Part shown: piece by piece, positions 11,520-21,338 of the stretch
Position numbering within the stretch: the stretch's first letter is position 1
Layout of the letters: the number at the start of each line of letters is the position of its first letter
Origin: Stentor coeruleus
Lineage: Eukaryota; Ciliophora; Heterotrichea; Heterotrichida; Stentoridae
NCBI GenBank assembly: GCA_001970955.1
Contig: MPUH01000537.1
Span: 1 to 47,154, forward strand
Direction: 5' to 3'
DNA: 47,154 nucleotides
Position numbers and translations under genes: made by a program
Notes under the pieces: generated by a model
What the model saw: only the letters and a program-made list of their open reading frames with translations
What the model was told of the DNA's origin: nothing
Database searches by the model: none

Positions 11520-11860
11520 TTAGGATAAATTTTGTCATCGATGAAAATGTGAAATATTGTTTTAGGGATTTGGAGTTAGTTTTTCATACTCAGGCTTACC
11601 TCAAGACAAATATGCAAACGTCAAAATCCTCGGTAAGTGTAGCTACAGGATAATACTTAGGTTATATTAGCATTAATCTTTGCATAGCCTCTTTTTATAT
11701 GTCCTAAATTTTTGAAGGAAACTATGATGAAAATGTCGTATCTGGAGCGCTGGGGTGACATTGCATGCTATGATAACTGGTAGCACTCCGTTCAATACTC
11801 TGGCATCCTCATGTTAAAAGAAACTATTCTTTCTGGCAATATCGACTATATAGGGGAAGT
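11520..11860 (+). pseudogene. Relic of a protein kinase catalytic domain (subdomains VIb-X)
   Basis: Three frames in turn spell kinase subdomains. First NFVIDENVK (the strand after the catalytic loop). Then GFGVSFSYSGLPQDKYANV followed by KILG, which is a DFG segment with its Asp lost plus activation loop. After about 50 unrelated bases come YMS, a TAA, then IFEGNYDEN (a YM.PE motif with a stop). A frameshift leads to IWSAGVTLHAMITGSTPFNT (the D.WS.GV..Y..L.G..PF helix), and a second shift to LKETILSGNIDYIGE. The order and spacing match a CAMK/CDPK-like kinase. No N-lobe is recognisable upstream. It cannot encode a working kinase. Confidence 0.75.
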
Positions 11861-13860
11861 TAGGAAAAATATGAATGTTTAAGCTATGAAATAAGGAAAT
11901 TAGGAAAATATGCTAAGCTTTAAGGAGTAATATTAAGAATTTCAAGGAAAATATATTTGACTGATAGAAAAGCAGACTATTTATAAGCATTTTTTATATT
12001 AAATAAGTTATTTATAAGCGTTTTGTATAATATTTTATAAGTTTTAATCTATTATTTTTTAGTTTTCAATTCTCTAAAATAGTTTGTAACGTTTGTTGTA
12101 CAATCCTTAGCTTTTTTAGAGTCTTCCAGGATCAGACACAGCTGCTTATTTGTCGTGAAGAATGTCAAAATATTAGGGAATTTCTTCATTGAAGTAATTT
12201 TTAGCAAATCACATACAGGGAAAGTTTCGAGGACTTTGACAATTTTTTTCTGATTATTCACATATCTATAAAAATTTACCCTATAATCTTAAATACCCCT
12301 TAATTCTTATATTTTCGTGTATCAAAATCGTATATCATAATATTTTATATAAAATCTTCTATCATTTCTGCCTAGCACAACCTCAGTCTTCAATATCAAC
12401 AAAGAATATTCTTCATCACTAGGTCCTTGTGTAACCTTATCAAACCTCCTACACAAGTATGTAATAGCATCTGCATATTCGATAACTTCTTCCACATCTT
12501 TGATCCCCATATTAAATGAAAATCCTGAGACAACCTTAGTGACTGTTTTCTTTAATACTTCACTCATACTTTTAGTTATTTTTTTCAGTCTAGCCGTGGT
12601 TTTATTTACTGGCTTACAAGCATCAGGGTTACAGACAAAACAACACTCAAGGATATGATTTTTAATCTCAATATTAAACCTAAGAAGCAATTGATGGAAT
12701 ACCGCAAATCCTCCTTCAAGTATACTCACATAAGAAAACCCTTTTTCTACAAGTATATCATATAAAAACTCAAACATTTCATATGAAGCTTTTGGGACCT
12801 TATTTTTATTTGATGCCAAACTAGGGTTTATATTGCTAGACCCAATAAGCACAATATGACTTGCATTCCTTATATGAAAAAATCTATTAACATTTCTTTC
12901 AATTGCCATAGGATTGGCCCAAGGGCTTTCATCTATGATTTCTATGTTTGGAATTACTCCTGATTGCTGTTCTAATTCTGTCCTACAGTCAACAAAAATC
13001 ATAGGCTTTTTGAAGCAGTTTTTTTCATCACACCAGAAACAAACGTCTTGGCATATGCATTTCAGTCCTGGGTAGAGTTTTGGGATTATTTCTCGGGCTA
13101 AGAGCGACATGCATTTTTTTTTGTGTAAGTCTTTGATTACTAAGTCTACGGTTTGGAGGTTGAATATGTCAAAGCTCATTACTTGGTACCGCCATGAAAA
13201 AGGAAGAGAGCGTTTGAATGTTTTTGCGCATTCAATAATGCTTTTGAGGTCCCAGAACGTTTTGATGCGGATTTTAGAGATCGCCTCAGCCGCATTAAAA
13301 CACATTTTGTCTTCTATTTGAATTTGATAGTGCTCCAGTAAGGGTGTGATGATTTTTGTTTAATGATAGCTTTAATAATTCGATTAAATATAAATATTAG
13401 AACTTAATAAATTTGTATGGCGATTTATGAGTATTTATATACACAAGTGATAAATAGCAAAAAAAAGAAACTTAAATGTGTATCAAATATTAAAACAAAA
13501 AGTAAAGGAAATTCAAAATTTATACTTAATATAATGCTATTAATTGTATATAATAATTTTGTAGTAATTTTTTGAAATTAACTTTTAGAAAATTCATAAT
13601 GTGTAAACTAATGAAATATTTCCTAGATTTTTTGGCAACAATAATTTTTCAATTAATTTTTAGCATTTAGTCTTGGAATTTTAGTATGATGCGCTAAAAG
13701 TACATGATTATATTTTTACATGGCTATTGCATAAAATTGTATAATTTAATACTTTTCCCATATATCGAAATTTATCTTAAATTACTTTAATTAAAATATC
13801 AAGTAAGGATACTGCTAAATAGCAAGAAAAAATCGATCTTTTTCCATAAGGATTTCTTTC

Positions 13861-13968
13861 CACATATAAAATACATTTTCTAGTTTTGGGATTTTTGTTG
13901 CAAACAATGTTACACACATATAAAATACATTTTCTAGTTTTGGGATTTTTGTTGCAAACAATGTTACA
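13861..13968 (-). repeat. Perfect 54-bp tandem duplication inside the TBC domain
   Basis: 13861-13914 and 13915-13968 are identical and adjacent with no N between them. In the gene's frame each unit encodes 18 residues (VTLFATKIPKLENVFYM plus Cys or Trp at the junction). It duplicates a conserved TBC helix, which would be expected to spoil the fold. The perfect identity suggests it is recent. Confidence 0.85.
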
Positions 13969-14627
13969 ACCCAAGAAGTTGCGTATAGCTCTGGAGTAAC
14001 AAATAATGGTTTCAAGTAGACAGCAAGCAATGGATTTATGCATTTAAGTAAGATTCTAATGATATGGAACATTGCTTGAGCTGGCCTAAAAGTCTACATG
14101 AATATTACATATTATTTTATAGCATTTAGTATATTTATTAATCACTAGCGTATTACCAACATTTTATACACATTGTCAATGTTTTTATATAATTTTATTA
14201 TATTGAAAGGCACTCATCTCTATAAAGTTCACTAATAAATAAAATCCATCTATTCACATATAAAAATGCCAGTTTCTATATAAAATCCACTCATTTTTAT
14301 ATAAAATATACCCATTACATCATCTTTAAACATAGTCAAAAGGTATTTCTCTATGAAATGTTTTCCCATAACATAAACTTCTTCTAAACTAATCCCGCTC
14401 CTCATCATAAGCAAAAAAGGGGCAAAAACTTCGTTTATTCCTTGCTTATAACTAGTTTTTGTATCTTTGCAGTAATAAGTTAACAAAGTCTCAAGCAAAT
14501 TCATTTCCTTATCAGTAAAAATCCCTGATTTTGTTCTCAGGACATCAACTTTAATAGTTCTTTGATTATGCAAATCGAAATGTGTGGCAACGTTAGGCAA
14601 ACTCACATTATTAACACCCAAAAGCTC

Positions 14628-14642
14628 CTACCTAGGTATTAC
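14628..14642 (-). other. 15-nt mini-intron in the TBC1D23-like gene
   Basis: Minus-strand sequence gtaatacctaggtag: GTA start, TAG end, A at position 10. It contains the in-frame TAG that otherwise ends the N-terminal exon after nine codons; splicing joins WK to ELLGV in frame. Confidence 0.75.
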
Positions 14643-14972
14643 TTTCCACTCGTTTATATCAATTTCCATTAAAAATATTCAGACATTCTTATGAACAGAT
14701 ATTTATTACTATATCAATTTTTAAGATTTGTTGTTGATAATCATTTTAATTATGAAGATAATTAGACTTTATGATGGTTAAAGCTTGATTAGTTTATAGG
14801 AAATTTGCATTAAAAGTAATAAAACAATTTTTTAGATTATATGGAATATTTGAGTATTAATAAAAATGTTTAGTTGACTGTATTTTTATGTGAAAATTTA
14901 ATAAAAGTTTTATATTAGTTTATTCTTTTTATATACATTACAATGCAATATATCTCCAATGATAGTGCTTCA

Positions 14973-15282
14973 TTACTTGGGAAATGCTATAAAATTCATA
15001 AATTTATTTTCAATTTTAGCAAAACTACCCGTAAAATCCTTAAAAAGGGCTTGATGGTGATCACAATGCGCATAATCCAAATAGCCTATAAGAATCCTTT
15101 TAATCATTTGCTAAAATTTAGCACTCTCTCTATAAACTATTTTTCGCACATCTAAATAATTAAGCATTTCACATTTGTGATTGGTTTTATCAATTTTCCC
15201 ATAAAACTTTCTTCTTACCTCAGACATAAACTTTTGCTTTTGGTAGCATCGATCCAGAAGTTTCTACTTCTTCTTCAGTCAT
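14973..15282 (-). pseudogene. Small unidentified coding relic
   Basis: From an ATG at 15282 the frame reads MTEEEVETSGSM and LPKAKV. A one-base shift then leads to MSEVRRKFYGKIDKTNH and LNYLDVRKIVYRESAKF, a TAG, QMIKRILIGYLDYAH, and FTGSFAKIENKFMNF before TAA-TGA. The amino-acid composition is clearly protein-like over about 95 codons. Only one frameshift and one internal TAG break it, so it is either a young pseudogene or a small gene with sequence errors. I do not recognise the family. Confidence 0.5.
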
Positions 15283-15900
15283 TTCGAGTTGTTTTTTCTA
15301 AACAATTTTTTATATTTAAACTATTATGATATAGTATTAGATATAAATTTTATTATATTAAATGAGTAGATATGAATAGATAAGTTTATGGGCTTATATA
15401 TGTTGCTGTACATATTTTAGTTTTGATATTGTGTATTTTTATACTTGAGATTGTGATCATAGAAGATTTTTATTTGTTTTATATAATGAAGATGAGCAGT
15501 ATTATAAAATTTATAGATAAAACGGTAGAATTTTGAGCATAGATGCTTAATGAAATATTGGTATTTAGCATTTATTATCTGTATACTGAAAACTCTTAAA
15601 ACAAATACTATTAATTAATATTACTTTTTATTTATTAAAGCTCCATAATAGCCTATAAAGAAAATTCTATCTTTTACTTCAAAGTTCTTTTCTTATTTCT
15701 AAATACTGCAATCTCCTATAAAATTTTCACATATCTTCCGATTTTTTTCTAATCATCTTCCACAGTCACTATCTAAAACCTTAACTTCAAATATTCCTTT
15801 CCATATCTTAATATTTTCACCCTTAAAAACTTATCTAAAATCTCATTTTCCTATCTTTTCCAAGTCAAAAAATCCCAAACCATAAGCATTATATATAAAA
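15283..15900. other. 5' flank of MON2, no gene seen
   Basis: AT-rich. The last 250 bases are rich in C and T and almost free of G (runs such as ttcctttcc), ending tatataaaa before the ATG. No ORF or RNA recognised. Confidence 0.55.
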
Positions 15901-18900
15901 ATGAGTCTCAATGACCTACTAGAAAGTGATTTAAGAACCCTAGCTGGTGAAGCAAAACGAAAAACAGGAGATCTAAAAGAAGTTACTGAAAAAACCATAA
16001 ACCTCTTACGACAGTCAGAAAAAATCCCAGTTGAAAATATTTTCCTAGTCTTGAACTCAGCGAAAAACACAAACAACCCTAAGATCTGCACATTAGCTTT
16101 GTCTATACTCCAGAAACTCTTAACAGGCCAAGTATTAGAAAACTTAACACCTGCACTTCAGTTTATAAAGTCAATGCTAGAAGATACATCTGATGAGAAT
16201 CTACATGTAAAAGTTCTACAGACTTTGATGCTACTTTTAGATCCTAGGACTATTAAAATATACCCTGAGCTCACAACTGTTATCTGGAATATGTCAATAT
16301 CTTTACAGTCTAGTAAGGCTGGGCTTATTAGGAATACTGCATCTGCAACTTTAAGGCAATTGGCTAGTATTGCTTTTCATGAACTAGCTGAACAACGAAC
16401 GCATGATCTTATATCATCCAGTATAATCCTAGTTAAAAACACCTATGAGCTTGCTCGATCACGTCAAAATGAACTTTTCAAATTGAAACCTGAAGCTTTT
16501 GGCCTTTTACTAGAAATTTTAGACACCTCAAAAGCTTATGTTTCAGGAATTCCTGAACTTTATGAGCTATACAAAAATGAAATCTCAAATCTTATAGTTG
16601 CAACATTGCATGAAGATATAGATGAACATACAGGGCTTAAATGTGTCAAATGTGGATATATAATATGCGAAATCACTATAGGGAATGCTGAGATATTAAA
16701 AATCATTATAAAACTTGCTGAGAATAGGAAAATACCTGAATGGCTGAATATTGCCAGTTTAGAGTTTTTAAGTCAGATTATGAGCAACCCGAATATTTTG
16801 AAGTTTATATTTGCTGATAATAGTATTCACAACAAGCTTTTGGATAGTTTAAGCAAAGTTAGTCATGAACTTTTTGCTCAGGCTGATGACTTAAAGCAAC
16901 ATGGGATAAAGAATAAAGTCAGGCTTATATCTGAAATAATAAGCCATTGGGTTGATTCTATAGCAATAATCTCAGAAGAAGCAGGGATTAAACTTGGGGA
17001 ACTAACTCAGGACACTGTACAATCACTTCCTGAGTCTTTAGTTAATTCAATTTGGAAACCCCTTCTGCCAATTCTTAGCATTATGGTTTCAAACTCTCAT
17101 GATGAGACTATTCTTCAAACCATGCTTAATTCATATCAAACATTAGTTAACCTCTCTGGAACTTTGAACCTGTCATCAGCTCGTGAAGCACTTCTCGCTT
17201 CACTTTGCCAATTCTGCATCCCGTCACTAAATTCGACTTTAAGCCATAAACATATTCATATCTGCAAAACTCTTTTCAATATAACTCACTGTCTAGGTTT
17301 TGTTCTAGACTCCAAAGCTTGGCACAAAGTTCTTGATACTCTCTACAAACTTGACTATTTACTTCACAACTCAACCAAAATTGACGATCAAGACCTAAGC
17401 TCCGACATAACAATCCTTACAAGCGCTATGGAAAGCTTATTCCGCAATACGCACATGTGGCCTGACAGTACAATAGTTGACTTAATGTCCGCTTTAGGTC
17501 AATTAACTTTAGAATTCATGGAAACCCTAGCAACAAACGACAAGAAAATTACAGGAGGTAAGGTTTTCGGAATAGAAAAAATGATTATTGTTGGGCAGAA
17601 CAATCTTGATCGTATCGAGTTGTACTGGGACTCTTTATCAGCATATTTAGATTGTATCTGCAATTCAAAATACTTAGAAATCCGAAGCTTAGGCACTAGC
17701 AGTGTATCAAGAATCGTATTAAGCGCATTCAAAAAATTCATAGAAATTCCTCCAAAAAGTTCTATTGAAAAATGGCAGAACTGGCAAAGGACTCTGCTTT
17801 TGGTACTACATGATTTATTAGGTTCAGCTTATTCTGATACCCAAGAATCAGTATTTAACGTTATTTATTCTATATTACAAACTAGTGGAGGGCAATTAGA
17901 TGCTGGTGGTTGGAGTATGTTGTTATTTATTCTATGTAAACTACCGCTGAGTGTTGGAGGAAAAGAAGGCTTTAAATGCTTACAGCTTATAGTCAGTGAC
18001 TTCCTTCAAAGTGAAAATTTGCTCCCATCACTTGAAAGGCTTATTACTAGTGTTTCAAAATATGCACATTCTGAAGAATCTACTCAAGCTATTGGAGCTG
18101 TTGGCATGTATTGGAATATAGCTGATTATCTAGGGAAAATAGGTAAAGAGCAGGTCGACTTGTGGTGGATTATATTAGAAGAACTTAAAGTTCTTGGGGA
18201 AGACCCGAGATTCGAAGTTAGACACTCGGCTCTTCATTCTTTGCATATTGCTCTGTCGACACATGGGTCTTTGCTTAGTCCTCCTGCTTGGCAGAGAGTC
18301 ATGCAGGATATTGTATTAAATTTACTCGATAGGATATCAGCGAATTATTTCAAAAATGCTCAAAGTGATAAAACTAATAAGAGTTTGGAAGCTACTGAAA
18401 TTGCCAAATCCCAGCACCCATATTCGCAATCTCTGTTCTCTGATAGTAGTCAAAAACAATGGGAAGAAACCTATAATATTTTCACTCAAAACCTAGGGAA
18501 AATCTTCAGAACTTATTTAAATAACCTAGAAAAACGTGATCAAGAAGTCCTTGAAGAACCTCAAGTGAAAAAAAACTGGGATATCCTAGTGCAAAAGCTC
18601 AAAGAAGGTATTAACTTTGGAACCATGTATGTGATAACTGCAGTACTCAAAACTATGAAAGAACTTCTATCTTGTGTTTTAGTATCAAATCTTTTCTTTT
18701 CAAAATGGTCATCTTCATGGGAATTAATGGTTTCATTAAGACTTAGGTTTGAAACAACAGTCGGCTCAATCCCGTTTAAACTGATAAGCATAATTCTAGA
18801 AGTCCTTGAGCTCATATATCAAAGCCCAGAAGACTATCAATATGAGGAAACTTGTCTTAGGGTATCTTTTGGCATTTTAAGCTTGCTACTTAAAGCTACA

Positions 18901-19923
18901 GCTAATGAAAAAGAGCTTTCACAAGCCAAACTCCTCCCAGAACAAAGGGAAATTTGGGAGTTCATCGAAAAAATGCTTGGGCATTTAGAAAAACACGAAA
19001 AAGGTTTTAATGTTTATACTAACTTCTTACTAAAGTATCTCAAATACGATGCTGAAGAGCCTCATGCTGATGCATTTTGCCGCAAAGCCTTAGAAGTATC
19101 TGAAGCTTTTATAAAGTTTCATATAGTGAGGTCGCCATCTTTAGTTATTAATATCCTATCAGCATATGAAAAAATCACCTTCCTTCGTTTTACCAATGAA
19201 ACATATATACAAGCTTTAAATACAAGCAAAGGGGCTTTACCTTTATGGCATGTATGTGAAGATAGTTTTATAACTTTACTTCCAGGGCTCTGTACAGAAA
19301 CATACTGGGAAAAAGTTTTAATCATATGCTCAGGAACTTTAAACCCAAATGAAAAGCTTATCTGTAAACTGACAAAACAGAATCTTGAAGCAATGGCTAA
19401 AGCTGCAGAAGAACTCGATATAAAATTTGTATGGGCTTTGGCGGGTATTTTAAAAGAAACTCATATAGAAAACTCTCAGGTCCTTCAGAAACTTGTAGGA
19501 GTTATTGACATTGGCTGCGATAGTTTCTATAAAGCGATACATGCACAGGAACTTATATTACAGAAATCATTTATGAGTGCTTGTTTCAATGCTTTATTAG
19601 GTTTAAGTCAAGAAAATTCGTTTTGTGCTAAGGTTAGTGGACCAGTTTTAGTTGGTAGGTGTAAAGAAATCCTTTTGAAGTTTGGCAAAGAAGAAAAACT
19701 TAGTGGGCAAATGCCTTTGCCTAGGGTCAAATTGTTGGAAATGTTGGACTTTTTAAACAGTTTGAGGCTTTTAGATATTTCAGCTACAGCTTTAGCTAAA
19801 CCTGGGAAAAAAGCCCATTTGATGGAGATTTTCCCTCAACTCTGTGAGCTGATTACAGTCAAAGATAGCGAGATTAAAGAAGCACTGAAGCAGGTTTTCT
19901 TAGAGATTTCACGAAATATGTAG
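15901..19923 (+). CDS. MON2: MON2-like Golgi/endosome trafficking scaffold
   Basis: 1,340 aa, single exon, ATG preceded by aaaa, TAG stop. The N-terminus (LLESDLRTLAGEAKRKTGDL, then KEVTEKTINLL) matches the DCB region of MON2, a relative of the large Arf-GEFs that lacks the Sec7 domain. The rest is HEAT-like helical repeats. VGMYWNIADYL near residue 735 matches a conserved C-terminal HDS motif, and the length is somewhat shorter than animal MON2 (about 1,700 aa). Family knowledge: MON2 works with DOPEY and a flippase in endosome-to-Golgi transport and associates with Arl1-type GTPases. The Rab gene starts only 12 nt after its stop. A 15-nt GT-AG string at 16207-16221 is coding, not an intron. 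Confidence 0.85.
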   Translation: MSLNDLLESDLRTLAGEAKRKTGDLKEVTEKTINLLRQSEKIPVENIFLVLNSAKNTNNPKICTLALSILQKLLTGQVLENLTPALQFIKSMLEDTSDENLHVKVLQTLMLLLDPRTIKIYPELTTVIWNMSISLQSSKAGLIRNTASATLRQLASIAFHELAEQRTHDLISSSIILVKNTYELARSRQNELFKLKPEAFGLLLEILDTSKAYVSGIPELYELYKNEISNLIVATLHEDIDEHTGLKCVKCGYIICEITIGNAEILKIIIKLAENRKIPEWLNIASLEFLSQIMSNPNILKFIFADNSIHNKLLDSLSKVSHELFAQADDLKQHGIKNKVRLISEIISHWVDSIAIISEEAGIKLGELTQDTVQSLPESLVNSIWKPLLPILSIMVSNSHDETILQTMLNSYQTLVNLSGTLNLSSAREALLASLCQFCIPSLNSTLSHKHIHICKTLFNITHCLGFVLDSKAWHKVLDTLYKLDYLLHNSTKIDDQDLSSDITILTSAMESLFRNTHMWPDSTIVDLMSALGQLTLEFMETLATNDKKITGGKVFGIEKMIIVGQNNLDRIELYWDSLSAYLDCICNSKYLEIRSLGTSSVSRIVLSAFKKFIEIPPKSSIEKWQNWQRTLLLVLHDLLGSAYSDTQESVFNVIYSILQTSGGQLDAGGWSMLLFILCKLPLSVGGKEGFKCLQLIVSDFLQSENLLPSLERLITSVSKYAHSEESTQAIGAVGMYWNIADYLGKIGKEQVDLWWIILEELKVLGEDPRFEVRHSALHSLHIALSTHGSLLSPPAWQRVMQDIVLNLLDRISANYFKNAQSDKTNKSLEATEIAKSQHPYSQSLFSDSSQKQWEETYNIFTQNLGKIFRTYLNNLEKRDQEVLEEPQVKKNWDILVQKLKEGINFGTMYVITAVLKTMKELLSCVLVSNLFFSKWSSSWELMVSLRLRFETTVGSIPFKLISIILEVLELIYQSPEDYQYEETCLRVSFGILSLLLKATANEKELSQAKLLPEQREIWEFIEKMLGHLEKHEKGFNVYTNFLLKYLKYDAEEPHADAFCRKALEVSEAFIKFHIVRSPSLVINILSAYEKITFLRFTNETYIQALNTSKGALPLWHVCEDSFITLLPGLCTETYWEKVLIICSGTLNPNEKLICKLTKQNLEAMAKAAEELDIKFVWALAGILKETHIENSQVLQKLVGVIDIGCDSFYKAIHAQELILQKSFMSACFNALLGLSQENSFCAKVSGPVLVGRCKEILLKFGKEEKLSGQMPLPRVKLLEMLDFLNSLRLLDISATALAKPGKKAHLMEIFPQLCELITVKDSEIKEALKQVFLEISRNM

Positions 19924-19935
19924 CTAGTAAATTAA

Positions 19936-20532
19936 ATGGATTCTCATAAAAGCCTCAAATTCATTCTCTTAGGTGACGGCAGTGTAGGGAAGTCTTGTAT
20001 TATGCTCAACTTTGTTGGGAAGTCTTTCAGACCTACGCACATCAATACTATAGGCATTGATAAAGAACAAAGGGATTTCGAATATGAAGGCAAAATCGTT
20101 CCAGTAGTCGTTTGGGACACTGCAGGTCAGGAAAAGTATCGAGGAGCGCTTCCAAAGCAGTTATTCAAAAGAATCCACGGGGTGTTACTGGTGTATGACA
20201 TAAATAACCATAGCACGTTCAATTCAGTGAGTAGCTGGATGGAATTAATCAAAGCCGACGCCCCAGAAGACACTGCCATTGTTCTTGTTGCAAACAAAAT
20301 CGACCTAGAGCACCGTGTAAATGAAAATGAAGGAAGAGACCTGGCTAAACTATATAGAATTCCTTTTATAATGACAAGTGCTAAACAAGGACTTAATATA
20401 GAAGAAGCCTTCCGTGAGCTAATGAAATTGGTCTTGACTAAAAACCCAGCGATATTGTCTACTTTAAAAAGCAGCACAATTGATTTAGACGATACACCAA
20501 GAAATAATAAAAATTGCTGTAGTAGAGGATAA
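19936..20532 (+). CDS. Rab-family small GTPase
   Basis: 198 aa. G1 P-loop GDGSVGKS (13-20), switch I Thr38 in NTIGIDKE, G3 WDTAGQEKYRG (60-70) with the catalytic Gln65, G4 NKID (120-123), G5 TSAK (147-150), and C-terminal Cys194-Cys195 (NCCSRG) for double geranylgeranylation. This is the Rab plan, closest in feel to the Rab1/8/18 group. Switch I has IDKEQRDF rather than the common IDFKIR, so effector choice may be divergent. The gene starts 12 nt after MON2 on the same strand, leaving almost no room for its own promoter. Both products would act in Golgi/endosome traffic, which makes co-expression plausible. Subfamily not resolved. Confidence 0.9.
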   Translation: MDSHKSLKFILLGDGSVGKSCIMLNFVGKSFRPTHINTIGIDKEQRDFEYEGKIVPVVVWDTAGQEKYRGALPKQLFKRIHGVLLVYDINNHSTFNSVSSWMELIKADAPEDTAIVLVANKIDLEHRVNENEGRDLAKLYRIPFIMTSAKQGLNIEEAFRELMKLVLTKNPAILSTLKSSTIDLDDTPRNNKNCCSRG

Positions 20533-20747
20533 TATATTAAGTTTGTAAGACTTGAATAGACTTTTTATATTAAAAGTTGTGAATTTTGTTTTAAAAACGT
20601 TTAAGGAAATTAGGAAAATAGTAAAACCATGGAAAAATAATGTTTTTTTTGGAAGATTTTTGACCTAGATAGGTCTTTACGGATAATTACTGTTTGTAAT
20701 GTCTAGACTGTTCGGACTAATTCTATTAAGGATATTATTATTATTAA

Positions 20748-21338
20748 ATGTCATGCTCTTCTTCTTTGCATACGGATTCTGATTTTGAAGATTCTTCTGA
20801 AGATCCACGGTATTATCCACAAAGGAATGCATTATCCAATTCTTCGTCGTTTTCTCTTGAAAGTCTATACCAAGGCTTCCCCGTAGAAGAAAAGCAGTAC
20901 CATAGATCAGAAAAAATAAGGTCCTTCAATACAATGTTAAACACTCAATTCTCCAAAGCTTTGGATGAATATAGAAATACCTCAAAAGCGCTTATAGATT
21001 CTTCAGGTCATCGAAGAAGAGGTGGGATTTTGCTTCCATTAATTACAACAGAAACTAAAGATTCAATGGAAAATGTTTTAATTGCATCCTTTGGTGAGGT
21101 AGAAGAAGGTACAACAAAGCATAAAGCTTTAGTAAAATCATTATCAGACCTCAAACTGCTAAAAGCTGAGTTCGAAAAAAGTAAAGCGTTACTTGAGCAT
21201 TTTGTCCAAGAAATAGATATTGCTGAAATAGAAAGATCTAAGTTAAAAAACGAGATAATTGAAGTGACGAATAAGATTGGAAGAGCTGTAGGTAAAAAAG
21301 TGGATAAAACTGAAAATTGTTCCTGCGTTATTGCTTAA
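20748..21338 (+). CDS. Unknown 196-aa protein with C-terminal CaaX box
   Basis: Starts at ATG 20748, ends TAA. Residues 1-45 are Ser/Asp-rich and probably disordered. Residues about 125-185 form a helical, Lys/Glu/Leu-rich segment likely to be a coiled coil. The last four residues, CVIA, form a CaaX prenylation signal with Ala at X, which usually favours farnesyl transfer; Cys two residues upstream (CSCVIA) could be palmitoylated. It is therefore probably anchored to a membrane. No GTPase motifs are present. The gene lies 215 bp downstream of the Rab on the same strand. I recognise no family. Confidence 0.75.
   Translation: MSCSSSLHTDSDFEDSSEDPRYYPQRNALSNSSSFSLESLYQGFPVEEKQYHRSEKIRSFNTMLNTQFSKALDEYRNTSKALIDSSGHRRRGGILLPLITTETKDSMENVLIASFGEVEEGTTKHKALVKSLSDLKLLKAEFEKSKALLEHFVQEIDIAEIERSKLKNEIIEVTNKIGRAVGKKVDKTENCSCVIA

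Larger units (their letters stand above)
12052..14669 (-). pseudogene. TBC1D23-like gene, disrupted (TBC + rhodanese + C-terminal PH-like domain)
   Basis: All parts lie in order on the minus strand. An ATG at 14669 begins MEIDINEWK; a 15-nt intron (14628-14642) joins it to ELLGVNN and a TBC N-half with TIKVDVLRTKSG and YKQGINEVFAPFLL. After KDD, about 230 nt of AT-rich sequence interrupts. The TBC C-half resumes at about 14084 (QAMFHIIRILL, TPELYATSWVVTLFA). It contains a 54-nt in-frame tandem duplication and a frameshift at an A6 run (13827-13832). About 400 nt of noncoding-looking sequence follows. A 327-codon ORF from 13305 (open slightly upstream) carries an inactive rhodanese-like domain (PMIFVDCR, YVSILEGGF). 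After DIRF come TGA, TAA and TAA in an otherwise continuous frame, then the C-terminal domain to 12052. TBC1D23 tethers endosome-derived vesicles at the Golgi. As assembled, no full protein can be made. Confidence 0.75.

Noticed and set aside
13777..14043. Separate small gene within the TBC region
   Set aside because: It is the shifted frame of the TBC C-half; the neighbouring frame carries the conserved TBC motifs.
14265..14279. Candidate intron gtggattttatatag in the TBC gene (minus strand)
   Set aside because: It has A at position 10 but starts GTG, and splicing does not lead to recognisable TBC sequence.
16207..16221. A 15-nt GT-AG string in MON2 (gtaaaagttctacag) that could be a mini-intron
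   Set aside because: It has C rather than A at position 10, and the residues it encodes (VKVLQ) fit the conserved helix of MON2, so it is exonic.
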